Both the position numbers and the translations under genes were made by a program. Shown piece by piece: positions 1 to 7,610 of a stretch of DNA of 64,000 nt. Position 1 is the first letter of the stretch. Every line of letters begins with the position of its first letter. The stretch lies in contig NZ_SSNY01000001.1 in NCBI RefSeq assembly GCF_004801285.1, positions 310,001-374,000 of the forward strand, in the 5' to 3' direction. Source of the stretch: Ollibium composti. GTDB lineage: Bacteria; Pseudomonadota; Alphaproteobacteria; Rhizobiales; Rhizobiaceae. The notes beneath the pieces were generated by a model, which worked only from the letters and a program-made list of their open reading frames with translations, was not told where the DNA came from and did not search any database.

Positions 1-143
1 ACGCCAAGGCGCAGTTCCGCGCTGCGGATGGCGTGGCTTACCGCAGAGGCGCCGATGCCGAGTTCGGCGCCAGCCTTGGCGAAGCTTTTTGCCTGGGCGA
101 CGGCCAGGACGACCGGGAGCTGAGCGAGCAGGAGGCGATCCAT
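1..143 (-). CDS. LysR-family transcriptional regulator, N-terminal fragment
   Basis: Only the first 47 or so codons lie in the window; the rest runs off the left edge. Read on the minus strand the peptide opens MDRLLLAQLPVVLAVAQAKS and continues with the A-x-A-x-x-L-G-I-x-x-S-A-V-S-H-A-I pattern of a LysR winged helix-turn-helix. It faces the SDR gene across about 100 bases, the usual arrangement of a LysR regulator and its target, so it may control that gene. An in-frame ATG at 161 would add six residues; neither start has a well-spaced ribosome binding site. The family call is firm, the effector is unknown. Confidence 0.75.
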   Translation of the reverse strand, partial: MDRLLLAQLPVVLAVAQAKSFAKAGAELGIGASAVSHAIRSAELRLG

Positions 144-243
144 TCCTGAAAAAGATAGCATAACGCATTCGATTTGATCTAGATTGTTTCATCAATCGAG
201 GCGGGCCATTTTTCGTGACATCCAACCCAAGGAGTTACGAAGA

Positions 244-1125
244 ATGACTGCTAACGATCGTGTCTGGTTCATCACCGGCGCCTCTTCCGGATTTGGAAAA
301 TCGCTTGCCGAGGCCGTCCTTGCGCGCGGCGAACGCGCCGTCCTTACGGCTCGCCGCATCGACCGGCTGGAGGCGGTGGCGCGCAATCATCAGGGGCGGG
401 CGCTGGCGCTTGCGCTCGACGTGACCGATGCCGGCCAGCGTGGCAGGGCCATCGAAGCGGCAATCGCGCAGTTCGGCCGCATCGATATCCTCGCCAACAT
501 TGCCGGCCGCGGTTCCGTGGGTGCGGTGGAAGAGTTCGAGCCCGAGCAGCTTCGCGCCCAGCTGGAGCTCAACTTCTTCGCCGCCGCCGAACTCACCCGT
601 CTGGTGCTGCCGCAAATGCGCCGGCAGGGCAGTGGCCATGTGCTCAACCTGACCAGCGTCGGGGGAGCCGTCTCCCTTGGTGGGTTCGGCGCCTATTGCG
701 CCGGCAAGTTTGCGCTGGAGGCATGGAGCGATGCCCTTCGCGACGAGGTCGCGCCGCTGGGAATCCGGGTGACGATCGTGGAGCCGGGCAATTTTCGCAC
801 CGAATTCGCCGGCGACGTGAACATGCGGCCGGAGCGGCATCTCGACGTCTATCGGCCGCTGATCGCGCCGATCGAGGAATTTCTTTATGGACAGGCGGGG
901 ACGCAGGCAGGCGATCCCGCCAAGGCGGCGGCCCTTATGATCGAGGCCGTGGACAGCGCCAATCCGCCGGCACGCCTGATGATGGGCAAGGACGCCTTCG
1001 ACCTGTACGACCGGCTGATCTCGGCACGCCACAAGGAGTTTGACGAATGGCGTGTCCGCGGCGAGGCTACCGCTTTCGACGGCGCCGAGATGATCCGGAT
1101 CGGCAAGACGGAAGCCGCCGCATAG
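244..1125 (+). CDS. Short-chain dehydrogenase/reductase (SDR) family oxidoreductase
   Basis: This is a 293-residue classical SDR, predicted to be a cytosolic NAD(P)H-dependent carbonyl or alcohol oxidoreductase. The cofactor loop TGASSGFG is at residues 11-18, the catalytic serine is near 138, and the Tyr-x3-Lys pair falls at Y151/K155 in AYCAGK. The reading frame extends upstream to 184, but I start it at 244: AAGGAG lies 9 bases ahead and the SDR beta strand begins right after this methionine. The divergent LysR gene is its likely regulator. The substrate cannot be read from the sequence. Confidence 0.88.
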   Translation: MTANDRVWFITGASSGFGKSLAEAVLARGERAVLTARRIDRLEAVARNHQGRALALALDVTDAGQRGRAIEAAIAQFGRIDILANIAGRGSVGAVEEFEPEQLRAQLELNFFAAAELTRLVLPQMRRQGSGHVLNLTSVGGAVSLGGFGAYCAGKFALEAWSDALRDEVAPLGIRVTIVEPGNFRTEFAGDVNMRPERHLDVYRPLIAPIEEFLYGQAGTQAGDPAKAAALMIEAVDSANPPARLMMGKDAFDLYDRLISARHKEFDEWRVRGEATAFDGAEMIRIGKTEAAA

Positions 1126-1144
1126 GAAGGGGAAGAACGGACCG

Positions 1145-1819
1145 ATGACAGGCAACGGGCTGGCGGAGGCAATCGGTCGCCACGGGCTTGTCCTGCGGGG
1201 CGGCTTCGTCTTCGACAAGGGCGAGGCCGCCCCTCTTGCCCTTTCAGGCCGGCTGGCGAGATCGGTGATCCTGATCGGCAATGCCGGCGCTTCGTATTGG
1301 CCGCATTTCCGGCGTTGGCGTGAAGGTCGGCCTGCCGATCTGGAAAATCCGCTCGATACCTGGTGCCGTGAGGTGATCGGCGGGATAGCGCAGGATTTCG
1401 GGGCGCGAGCCGTTTCGCCTTCCGACCGGCCGTTCCTGCCCTTCCAGCAATGGGCGATGCGGTCGGAAGGGCTGAAATCGTCACCGCTCGGCATCCTCAT
1501 GCACCCCGAATACGGGCTATGGCACGCCTATCGCGGCGCGCTGCTGTTCGATGTCGAACTCGCGGTGGAATCGGTTCACGAGCCGATTCACCTTTGCGAC
1601 GCATGTGTCGGAAAACCCTGCCTGAAAGCCTGTCCAGTCGACGCCTATACGCCGGCGGGCTTCGCCTATGAGGATTGCCTTGCCCATGTGCGCGGAGCGG
1701 AGGGAAAACCCTGCCGGACCGTCGGCTGCCTCGACCGCAATGCCTGCCCCTACGGAGCCGCCTATCGCTATCCGGCAGAGGTGCACGCCTTTCACATGAA
1801 GGCTTTTGCGAAACTTTAG
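1145..1819 (+). CDS. 4Fe-4S dicluster domain-containing protein, function unknown
   Basis: This 224-residue soluble protein follows the SDR by 19 bases in the same direction. Its C-terminal third carries the iron-sulfur cysteines: C-x2-C-x4-C-x3-C-P beginning at Cys151, then a second cysteine group ending in CPYGAAYRYP. This resembles the ferredoxin-like part of QueG-type and dehalogenase-type proteins, but no corrinoid or queuosine-specific region is visible. The N-terminal half has no recognisable motif apart from conserved-looking Trp/Pro-rich stretches. It probably transfers electrons; the partner is unknown. Being next to the SDR suggests a shared transcript but proves no shared pathway. 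Confidence 0.75.
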   Translation: MTGNGLAEAIGRHGLVLRGGFVFDKGEAAPLALSGRLARSVILIGNAGASYWPHFRRWREGRPADLENPLDTWCREVIGGIAQDFGARAVSPSDRPFLPFQQWAMRSEGLKSSPLGILMHPEYGLWHAYRGALLFDVELAVESVHEPIHLCDACVGKPCLKACPVDAYTPAGFAYEDCLAHVRGAEGKPCRTVGCLDRNACPYGAAYRYPAEVHAFHMKAFAKL

Positions 1820-1822
1820 GCG

Positions 1823-2191
1823 TCAGTTGGTGTAGAGCCGGTTGTCGGCATCCGGGTCCGCCGGCACGTCGCAGGTGGTGACGTTGCCGACCGTGCGGCA
1901 TGTCTTCTCCTGCATGGCGGGCGCGCATGAGGGTTCGAGCGAACCTACATTGCAGGCCGGCGGGGCCGGAAAGCCGGCGGCGGTGACCGTCTGGGCCGGG
2001 ACCGCCGGGCTGGCGGGCGCCGGCAACGCCATGGCCTGAACGGGTTGCGGCGAGACAGGCGGGGTCGCCGCCATGGCAGGCGGCGGCAGCGGTTCGGCAG
2101 CGGTCGAATAGGAAAGGTTCGGCTGCTGCTGTTGCGACGTGCAGCCGGCGAGCGCCATGCCCATGAGAGCAGCCAGCAATCGGTATTTCAT
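1823..2191 (-). CDS. Small proline/alanine-rich lipoprotein
   Basis: This 122-residue protein begins with a lysine-containing hydrophobic leader and the lipobox LAGC, so Cys16 should be lipid-modified after signal peptidase II cleavage. The mature part is low in complexity (Q, P, A rich). It ends in a short cysteine-containing segment with two likely disulfide pairs (CNVGSLEPSC and CRTVGNVTTC). It is convergent with the upstream Fe-S gene with only 3 bases between the stops. An open frame continues far upstream on this strand, but the lipoprotein signal fixes the start at 2191. No function can be assigned. Confidence 0.75.
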   Translation of the reverse strand: MKYRLLAALMGMALAGCTSQQQQPNLSYSTAAEPLPPPAMAATPPVSPQPVQAMALPAPASPAVPAQTVTAAGFPAPPACNVGSLEPSCAPAMQEKTCRTVGNVTTCDVPADPDADNRLYTN

Positions 2192-2374
2192 TCTCTGTCT
2201 CGCGTGATGGCGCGATCTTTCAGATATCCGCACCGGTAGCAAGACGGAGCGGGAAACGCGATGCTGTCTTCCCCGCACGAAATGTTGAAGGCCGACATCG
2301 GGGTGGCGCTTGCCGGAAGCTCGACGCGGGATCATGACCGGGCTATCGGAATGGACCGGGGCTGGGAGCGGACC

Positions 2375-3109
2375 ATGGCCAAGCAGGACATCGAAATCAC
2401 GACCGCCGACGGAACGGCTCGCGCCGGGCTTTTCCGCGCGCCCAACGGCGTCACGGCGGGCATCATCCTCTACATGGACGCCTTCGGGCCACGCCCGGCG
2501 CTGGACGGGATGGCCGAACGGCTCGCCGCGCTGGGCTACACCGTCTTGGTGCCGGATCTGTTCTATCGCAAGGCCCCTTACGGGCCGTTCGATGCCAAGA
2601 CCGCCTTCAGCGATGAGAAGACCAGGCCGAAACTGATGGGCCTGCTGAGCGGGACGACACAGGCCACGACCATTCGCGATGGCGAAGCCTTCCTCGATGC
2701 GCTGGCGAAACATGGCGCAACCGGGCCGGTCGGCGCGGTCGGTTATTGCATGGGCGGGGCGCGGGCGCTCAACGCCGCGGCCGCCTATCCCGATCGCATC
2801 AAGGCGGCGGCCTCCTTTCACGGCGGCAACCTCGCCGGCGATAACGCCGACAGTCCGCACCGCCGCGCGGCCGAGATCAGGGCCAGTGTCTATGTCGGTA
2901 CGGCGGGCGTCGATCGCAGCTTTCCGCCGGAACAGTCGGCGCGGCTCGCCGAAGCGCTGCGCGCGGCGGAAGTGGATCATGTGATCGAGAATTATGTCGG
3001 CATGGGCCATGGCTGGTGCGTGCCGGACCATTCCGTCTATGATGAAAAGGGTGCCGAGCGGCACTGGAAGCGGCTTGAGACATTCTTCGGCGAAGCGCTG
3101 GGCGGCTGA
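2375..3109 (+). CDS. Dienelactone hydrolase family protein
   Basis: This 244-residue alpha/beta hydrolase belongs to the dienelactone hydrolase family, which opens lactone or ester bonds. The nucleophile elbow is G-Y-C-M-G-G with a cysteine (C125) in place of serine, the hallmark of the family. The catalytic histidine is in GMGHGWCVPDH near the end. The frame is open from 2261, but the fold starts at MAKQDIEIT with GGGAG/GGGAG-like bases just upstream, so 2375 is the start. Six bases separate it from the next gene. No aromatic-degradation genes are nearby, so its role need not be chlorocatechol breakdown. Confidence 0.85.
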   Translation: MAKQDIEITTADGTARAGLFRAPNGVTAGIILYMDAFGPRPALDGMAERLAALGYTVLVPDLFYRKAPYGPFDAKTAFSDEKTRPKLMGLLSGTTQATTIRDGEAFLDALAKHGATGPVGAVGYCMGGARALNAAAAYPDRIKAAASFHGGNLAGDNADSPHRRAAEIRASVYVGTAGVDRSFPPEQSARLAEALRAAEVDHVIENYVGMGHGWCVPDHSVYDEKGAERHWKRLETFFGEALGG

Positions 3110-3115
3110 GAAACC

Positions 3116-3544
3116 ATGACCGAGCCGCCCGATCCATTCGACCTGCAACGGTTCGTGGATGTTCAGTCACCGGTGTTCGAGACGGTGCTGCGGGAGCTGC
3201 GTGACGGCCGCAAGGCGAGCCACTGGATGTGGTTCGTCTTTCCCCAGATCGCCGGGCTGGGCGCCAGCCCGATGGCGCAGCGCTACGCGATCGGCTCGCT
3301 CGATGAGGCGCGCGGCTATCTCGGCCATCCCGTGCTTGGACAGCGTCTCAAGGCGTGCGTGGTGGCGCTGCTCGACGTTTCCGGCCGTTCGGCGCATGAA
3401 ATCTTCGGCAGCCCCGACGACGTGAAGCTGTGCTCCAGCCTCACGCTCTTCGCTACGGCGGCGCCGGATGAGCCGTTGTTTGCGCGGGCTCTGGACCGTT
3501 TCTTCGATGGCCGGAAGGACCCGGCGACACTGGAACGGCTCTGA
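3116..3544 (+). CDS. DUF1810 family protein
   Basis: This 142-residue soluble protein matches the DUF1810 pattern. It has the opening D-P-F-D-L-Q-R-F segment, the central HWMWFVFPQIAGLG, the YAIGSLDEARGYL helix, and a C-terminal half containing SPDDVKLCSSLTLF. The family is small, alpha-helical and found widely in bacteria, and has no established biochemical role. It starts 6 bases after the dienelactone hydrolase and is probably co-transcribed with it. Confidence 0.85.
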   Translation: MTEPPDPFDLQRFVDVQSPVFETVLRELRDGRKASHWMWFVFPQIAGLGASPMAQRYAIGSLDEARGYLGHPVLGQRLKACVVALLDVSGRSAHEIFGSPDDVKLCSSLTLFATAAPDEPLFARALDRFFDGRKDPATLERL

Positions 3545-3650
3545 TCAGACGGGCGCCGTCCTGGCGTCAAGAACGGGCACCTTCCTGCTTTCAGCAAAAA
3601 ATCTTTCCTTTGCCCCAAGGAATCGCCGATAGGCTTCGTCCAACAGGCAA

Positions 3651-4214
3651 ATGATGGCGACGATGCTGGATGAAGGCGAAGCCTCCGACAGCGAGCTGAT
3701 CGGGCTGGCGAAGGACGGGGATCGAGGGGCTTTCGGCAGGCTGGTCGAAAGGCACTACGACTTCGTCTATCGCGTTGCCTACCGCTGGTGCGGCCGCAAG
3801 GCCGATGCCGAGGACATCGCCCAGGAGGTGTGCGTGCGCATCGGCCGCGCCATCCGCGACTATCGCGGCGGCGGGGCCTTCACCACCTGGCTCTATGCGC
3901 TGACGCTGAACGCCGCGCGCGATTATGCGCGCAAGTCGGCGCGCGAGGGCGCCAAGGTGCAGGCCTACGGCGTGCACGCGCTGATTTCAGGCGAAGCGCC
4001 GGAAGAAGCGGACGAGCGTGCCGACGGACTATGGGCCGCCGTGCGGCGACTGCCGGACAAGCAGCGCGACGCCGTGCTGCTCGTCTACGGCGAGGGCCTT
4101 AGCCACGCCGCCGCCGCCGAAGCGATGGCGATCTCGGAAGCCACGGTGTCCTGGCACATCCATGAAGCGAAGAAGCGGCTGAAAGTGCTGATGCGTTCAG
4201 CCGGGGAAGATTGA
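3651..4214 (+). CDS. ECF-type RNA polymerase sigma factor
   Basis: This 187-residue sigma factor has sigma70 region 2 (about residues 25-90, with DAEDIAQEVCVRIGRAI and TTWLYALTLNAARDYAR) and region 4 (about 125-180, with LPDKQRDAVLLVYGEGLSHAAAAEAM and a C-terminal helix-turn-helix). It lacks regions 1 and 3, as extracytoplasmic-function sigma factors do. No classical anti-sigma gene follows. Instead the next gene, 3 bases downstream, encodes a membrane-anchored von Willebrand protein whose cytosolic N-terminus could serve that role (inference). It recruits RNA polymerase to a regulon that cannot be deduced here. Confidence 0.9.
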   Translation: MMATMLDEGEASDSELIGLAKDGDRGAFGRLVERHYDFVYRVAYRWCGRKADAEDIAQEVCVRIGRAIRDYRGGGAFTTWLYALTLNAARDYARKSAREGAKVQAYGVHALISGEAPEEADERADGLWAAVRRLPDKQRDAVLLVYGEGLSHAAAAEAMAISEATVSWHIHEAKKRLKVLMRSAGED

Positions 4215-4217
4215 CCG

Positions 4218-6284
4218 ATGGTCGACGACAAGGAACTGGCAAAGCTGCGCGGCTTGCGCATTCCCGCCCCGGACCCCGAGGCGAAGATCGGCGCGTTGCA
4301 TGCCGCGCTGACCGCTTTCGACGAGCCGCAGGAAAAAATTTCGACGGCGACCCAAGGAAGTGCCGAGCCGCACCGTCTCACCTCACGAGCCCCCACATTC
4401 TGGGCCGCAAAACTCTGGAGGGAGATCATGCAGAAGAAGCTCATCGCCGCGCCGGCCGCCGCCGGCCTTCTCGCCCTGCCAATTGCCGGCTATACGGCGC
4501 TCTACCTACTCGACCACCGGTCGTTCGATTTCGGCGGCGGGGAAAGCGCCATCACCGAAACGAATGCCGGGAAGCCGGCCGGCACCAAGCCGGTGGCGAC
4601 GAGCGCTGCCGACAAGGACAAGCAGGCCGATACGGAAAGCCGCGACCTCGACGAGACGCTGATGGCGCCGCCCCCCGCGCCGGCGCAGGAGAGCGCGATT
4701 GCCTCCGGCAATGCGCAGAACCAGGTTCTGATGCGCGGCTTGGCGGAGCCTATGGCGAAGGCCGAAAGCCGCACCCGCGACATGGCCCAGCCCAAGGTCT
4801 ATGCGCCTTCGGCCGAGGTGATGCCGGCGCCTGCCGATATGCCAGCGCCGCAGGCGGAGAACCGCGACCGCTTCGAGGACTTCAAGTCGAATCCCGTGCG
4901 CTCGGCGCTGGAGAACCCGGTTTCCACCTTCTCGATCGACGTCGATACGGCGTCCTATTCCTTCGTGCGCCGTTCGCTGAAGCAGGGTTTCCTGCCGCAG
5001 GCCGATACGGTGCGCGTCGAGGAGATGGTCAACTACTTCCCCTATGACTGGAAGGGGCCGGACAAGGCCGATACGCCGTTCAACTCGACCGTCACCGTCA
5101 TGCCGGCGCCGTGGAACGCCGGGCATAAGCTGATGCACGTCGCCATCAAGGGCTACGACGTGCAACCGGCGACGCAGCCGAAGGCGAACCTCGTTTTCCT
5201 GATCGACGTGTCGGGCTCGATGAACGAACCGGACAAGCTGCCGCTGCTGAAATCGGCATTCCGGCTCTTGGTGAGCAAGCTCAAGGCCGACGACACCATC
5301 TCCATCGTCACCTATGCGGGGGACGCCGGCACGGTGCTGGAGCCAACCAGGGTGGCGGAGAAGGACAAGATCCTTCACGCGATCGACAACCTCCAGCCCG
5401 GCGGCACGACGGCCGGCGAAGCAGGCATCCGCGAGGCTTACCGGTTGGCCGAAAAAAGCTTCGTCAAGGACGGCGTGAACCGTGTGATGCTGGCCACCGA
5501 CGGCGACTTCAATGTCGGCCAGACCGACGACGACGACCTGAAACGGCTGATCGAGGAAGAACGCAAGACCGGCGTGTACCTCTCGGTATTCGGCTTCGGA
5601 CGGGGCAACCTGAACGACCGGATGATGCAGACCATCGCGCAGAACGGCAACGGCACGGCGGCCTATATCGACACGCTGGCGGAAGCCGAGAAGGTGCTGG
5701 TGGAGGATTCTTCCTCGACGCTGTTCCCGATCGCCAAAGACGTGAAAATCCAGGTCGAGTTCAACCCGGCCAAGGTCGCGGAATACCGGCTGATCGGCTA
5801 CGAGACGCGCGCGCTGAACCGCGAGGACTTCAACAACGACCGCGTCGATGCCGGCGACATCGGCTCCGGCCATTCGGTCACCGCGATCTACGAGATCACG
5901 CCGAAGGGTACTGCGCAGCAGATCGACGACCTGCGCTACGGCGATGCCTCGACAAACAATGGCGGCGTGGCGAACCCGCAAGAATATGCTTTCGTCAAGA
6001 TCCGCTACAAGCTGCCGAACGAGGATACCTCCAGGCTCATCACCACGCCGGTGACGGCCGCCAACGAGGTGTCGTCCTTCGATGCCGCCGGCACCGACCA
6101 GCGCTTTTCCGTCGCGGTCGCCGCCTTCGGCCAGAAGCTGCGCGACGAAGATGCCACGGCGAAGTTCAGCTTCGATCGGATTGCCGAGATTGCCACCGCC
6201 GCCCGAGGAACCGACCCGTTTGGGTACAGGTCCGAGTTCCTCTCTCTCGTGCGCCTTGCCTCGGCGCTGAGCGGAAAGCGGTAG
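4218..6284 (+). CDS. Membrane-anchored von Willebrand factor type A protein (YfbK-like)
   Basis: This 688-residue protein has four parts. Residues 1-73 are a charged segment that could stay in the cytosol, and about 74-95 is one hydrophobic helix. A low-complexity linker rich in A/P/E runs to about 215. After that come the vWF-N region (ENPVSTFSIDVDTASYSFVR), a VWA domain with the metal site DVSGSM near residue 330 followed by TDGDFNVG, and a C-terminal DUF3520-type region. This matches the YfbK family. It is translationally close to the ECF sigma factor and ends at a strong terminator, so the two form a bicistronic unit. VWA domains usually bind protein partners through Mg2+; the partner is unknown. 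Confidence 0.88.
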   Translation: MVDDKELAKLRGLRIPAPDPEAKIGALHAALTAFDEPQEKISTATQGSAEPHRLTSRAPTFWAAKLWREIMQKKLIAAPAAAGLLALPIAGYTALYLLDHRSFDFGGGESAITETNAGKPAGTKPVATSAADKDKQADTESRDLDETLMAPPPAPAQESAIASGNAQNQVLMRGLAEPMAKAESRTRDMAQPKVYAPSAEVMPAPADMPAPQAENRDRFEDFKSNPVRSALENPVSTFSIDVDTASYSFVRRSLKQGFLPQADTVRVEEMVNYFPYDWKGPDKADTPFNSTVTVMPAPWNAGHKLMHVAIKGYDVQPATQPKANLVFLIDVSGSMNEPDKLPLLKSAFRLLVSKLKADDTISIVTYAGDAGTVLEPTRVAEKDKILHAIDNLQPGGTTAGEAGIREAYRLAEKSFVKDGVNRVMLATDGDFNVGQTDDDDLKRLIEEERKTGVYLSVFGFGRGNLNDRMMQTIAQNGNGTAAYIDTLAEAEKVLVEDSSSTLFPIAKDVKIQVEFNPAKVAEYRLIGYETRALNREDFNNDRVDAGDIGSGHSVTAIYEITPKGTAQQIDDLRYGDASTNNGGVANPQEYAFVKIRYKLPNEDTSRLITTPVTAANEVSSFDAAGTDQRFSVAVAAFGQKLRDEDATAKFSFDRIAEIATAARGTDPFGYRSEFLSLVRLASALSGKR

Positions 6285-6356
6285 TGGCGATGACGGCCCG
6301 TTCCCTTCAGATGGGATCGTTCTGATACGGGGAATGGGCCTACGGGCGGGTGAGGC

Positions 6357-6390
6357 AGGCCGGCAGGGGAAACCTTGCCGGCCTTTTTTT
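6357..6390 (+). terminator. Rho-independent terminator of the sigma/vWA operon
   Basis: A 12-bp GC-rich stem (AGGCCGGCA paired with TGCCGGCCT and extended by G-T, G-C and G-C pairs) closes on a GAAA tetraloop and is followed by an uninterrupted run of seven T. It lies 72 bases after the vWA stop codon. Confidence 0.9.
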
Positions 6391-6489
6391 GCCTGAACCG
6401 ACGGTTGGATAAAATGCCGTGGATTTCCGGTACGGCTTTGAAAGCGGCTGTCGCTATCGGTCCCGTGCAAGACGTTGAGGGAGCGGTTC

Positions 6490-6789
6490 GTGCAGATCTT
6501 CGGTTCAGCGCCCAGGGTGATCGACCGGTCGCATTGGGGGACGGGTTCCACCTATGAGAGCGCCAACAAGGTCGGCTCGCATCCCGCCGATGCCGCTCTT
6601 CTCAGGCGCGATGTCGCGGGTGAGCCGGGCCGGAGCGCCGCCATTCCGGCGCTGCGCCGCGAAGGTTTCGGCTCGACATCGAAGGTCAGCGATCCGCGCG
6701 CATCCGATGCGCTGATGCAGATGCGCGGCGACAACGGCGCCAGCGCGGATCAGGCTTCGGTGTTCGCGGCCTACAGCGAAAACGACTGA
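6490..6789 (+). CDS. Hypothetical protein, 99 aa
   Basis: This small gene starts with GTG. GAGGGAG lies 6 bases upstream, which is why this start is preferred over a TTG at 6475. Codon third positions are strongly G/C like the neighbouring genes, supporting real coding. The product is hydrophilic with many S, A, D and R residues, has no signal peptide or membrane segment, and matches no family I recognise. It stands alone between the vWA terminator and a palindromic repeat. Confidence 0.5.
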   Translation: MQIFGSAPRVIDRSHWGTGSTYESANKVGSHPADAALLRRDVAGEPGRSAAIPALRREGFGSTSKVSDPRASDALMQMRGDNGASADQASVFAAYSEND

Positions 6790-6810
6790 AAATCCCGTCA
6801 GGCCGGACCT

Positions 6811-6914
6811 GGAGCGGTTCCTGTTTAAACGGAATCGTTGGAATCGCTCCATCTTTTTGATTTGGGCGCATTTCCGGACGCAAAACCGCTTCACACTTTT
6901 GCTGGAAATGCTCC
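6811..6914 (+). repeat. Interspersed repeat, copy 1 (47-nt core at 6868-6914)
   Basis: The block begins GGAGCGGTTCC and has a matching GGAATCGCTCC at 6841-6850, forming a short hairpin. It ends with a 47-nt core beginning GCATTTCCGGACGCAAAACC and ending GCTGGAAATGCTCC. The core recurs with one mismatch at 37131-37177. It follows the small gene and carries no coding signal. Similar sequences are common in rhizobial intergenic regions. Confidence 0.75.
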
Positions 6915-6999
6915 AGGCGTGGTTGCACGCGCAAGTTCCAGATACAGTCGGCGCGGCGAAACTGGTCTCGCCGATTAATGGGACGACAAAGGGCAAGGC

Positions 7000-7446
7000 A
7001 TGCCGAACGGCGGTCTGGACGAATGGGACATCGCGCGACGCGGGCTGCGCTCGATCTCTTCGCCGGAGATCAAGTCCTTCTGGGACGGCTACATCGCCCA
7101 CCGCCGCCCGGTCCCGATCGAGCGCGGCAGCCTCTATTCGCGCTGGCGACGGGTGTCGGACGACCTCGTGATTTCGCTCTACCTGACGAACCGCAGCGTC
7201 GGCCTGTTCGTCAGGGGGCAGCGCGGCGAGCGCTATCGCACGACGCTCAATCGCCTGTCCGGCCATGAACCGCAACTCGGCGAAGCGCTCGGCGCCAGCC
7301 TGAGCGGCTATGTGGGCTGCTGCTATCTCATGAACCTGCCGCTGCCGGTGACCGATCCGGGAAGCTGGCCGCAGGCCTATGCCTGGCTGGAGGAGCAGGA
7401 AGAGTTCTACCACCGCGTCCTGAATGATCTTTTGAAAATTCCGTGA
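7000..7446 (+). CDS. Conserved-looking hypothetical protein, 148 aa
   Basis: This 148-residue soluble protein has a clear codon bias and an ATG start, and is about 4% tryptophan. A short N-terminal acidic segment leads to FWDGYIAHRRP, then a beta-rich centre (LVISLYLTNRSVGLFVRGQ) and a C-terminal helix ending YAWLEEQEEFYHRVLNDL. The aromatic C-terminal region vaguely resembles DUF4268, but I would not assign that family. There is no signal peptide or membrane helix. Its stop codon abuts the left arm of a palindromic element. Confidence 0.6.
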   Translation: MPNGGLDEWDIARRGLRSISSPEIKSFWDGYIAHRRPVPIERGSLYSRWRRVSDDLVISLYLTNRSVGLFVRGQRGERYRTTLNRLSGHEPQLGEALGASLSGYVGCCYLMNLPLPVTDPGSWPQAYAWLEEQEEFYHRVLNDLLKIP

Positions 7447-7544
7447 GGCCGAATCGAAAACGGCGTCTGAGTGCGCTCCGGTGCTCACGTACCTGATGTA
7501 CGCTCCGCTCCGGTGCTCGCCAGCCACCGTTTCCGACTCGGCCT
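7446..7544. repeat. Palindromic interspersed element
   Basis: Outer arms of 18 bases (AGGCCGAATCGAAAACGG at 7446-7463 and its near reverse complement at 7527-7544, 16 of 18 matching) enclose an inner GTAC-CTGAT-GTAC hairpin. That hairpin is flanked by two direct copies of GCTCCGGTGCTC. The element fills the gap between the convergent hypothetical gene and bmt and could act as a bidirectional transcript end. It has no T-run. Confidence 0.6.
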
Positions 7545-7610
7545 GACGGCTTTTCAGAAGATCTCTGAGCGTTTTCCAGCAAGGTAGAAAAGGCTGGCTG
7601 AGCCTGCCCG

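Noticed and set aside
4506..6551. Minus-strand reading frame opposite the vWA gene
   Set aside because: It is an antisense shadow that crosses a strong terminator and has no domain support.
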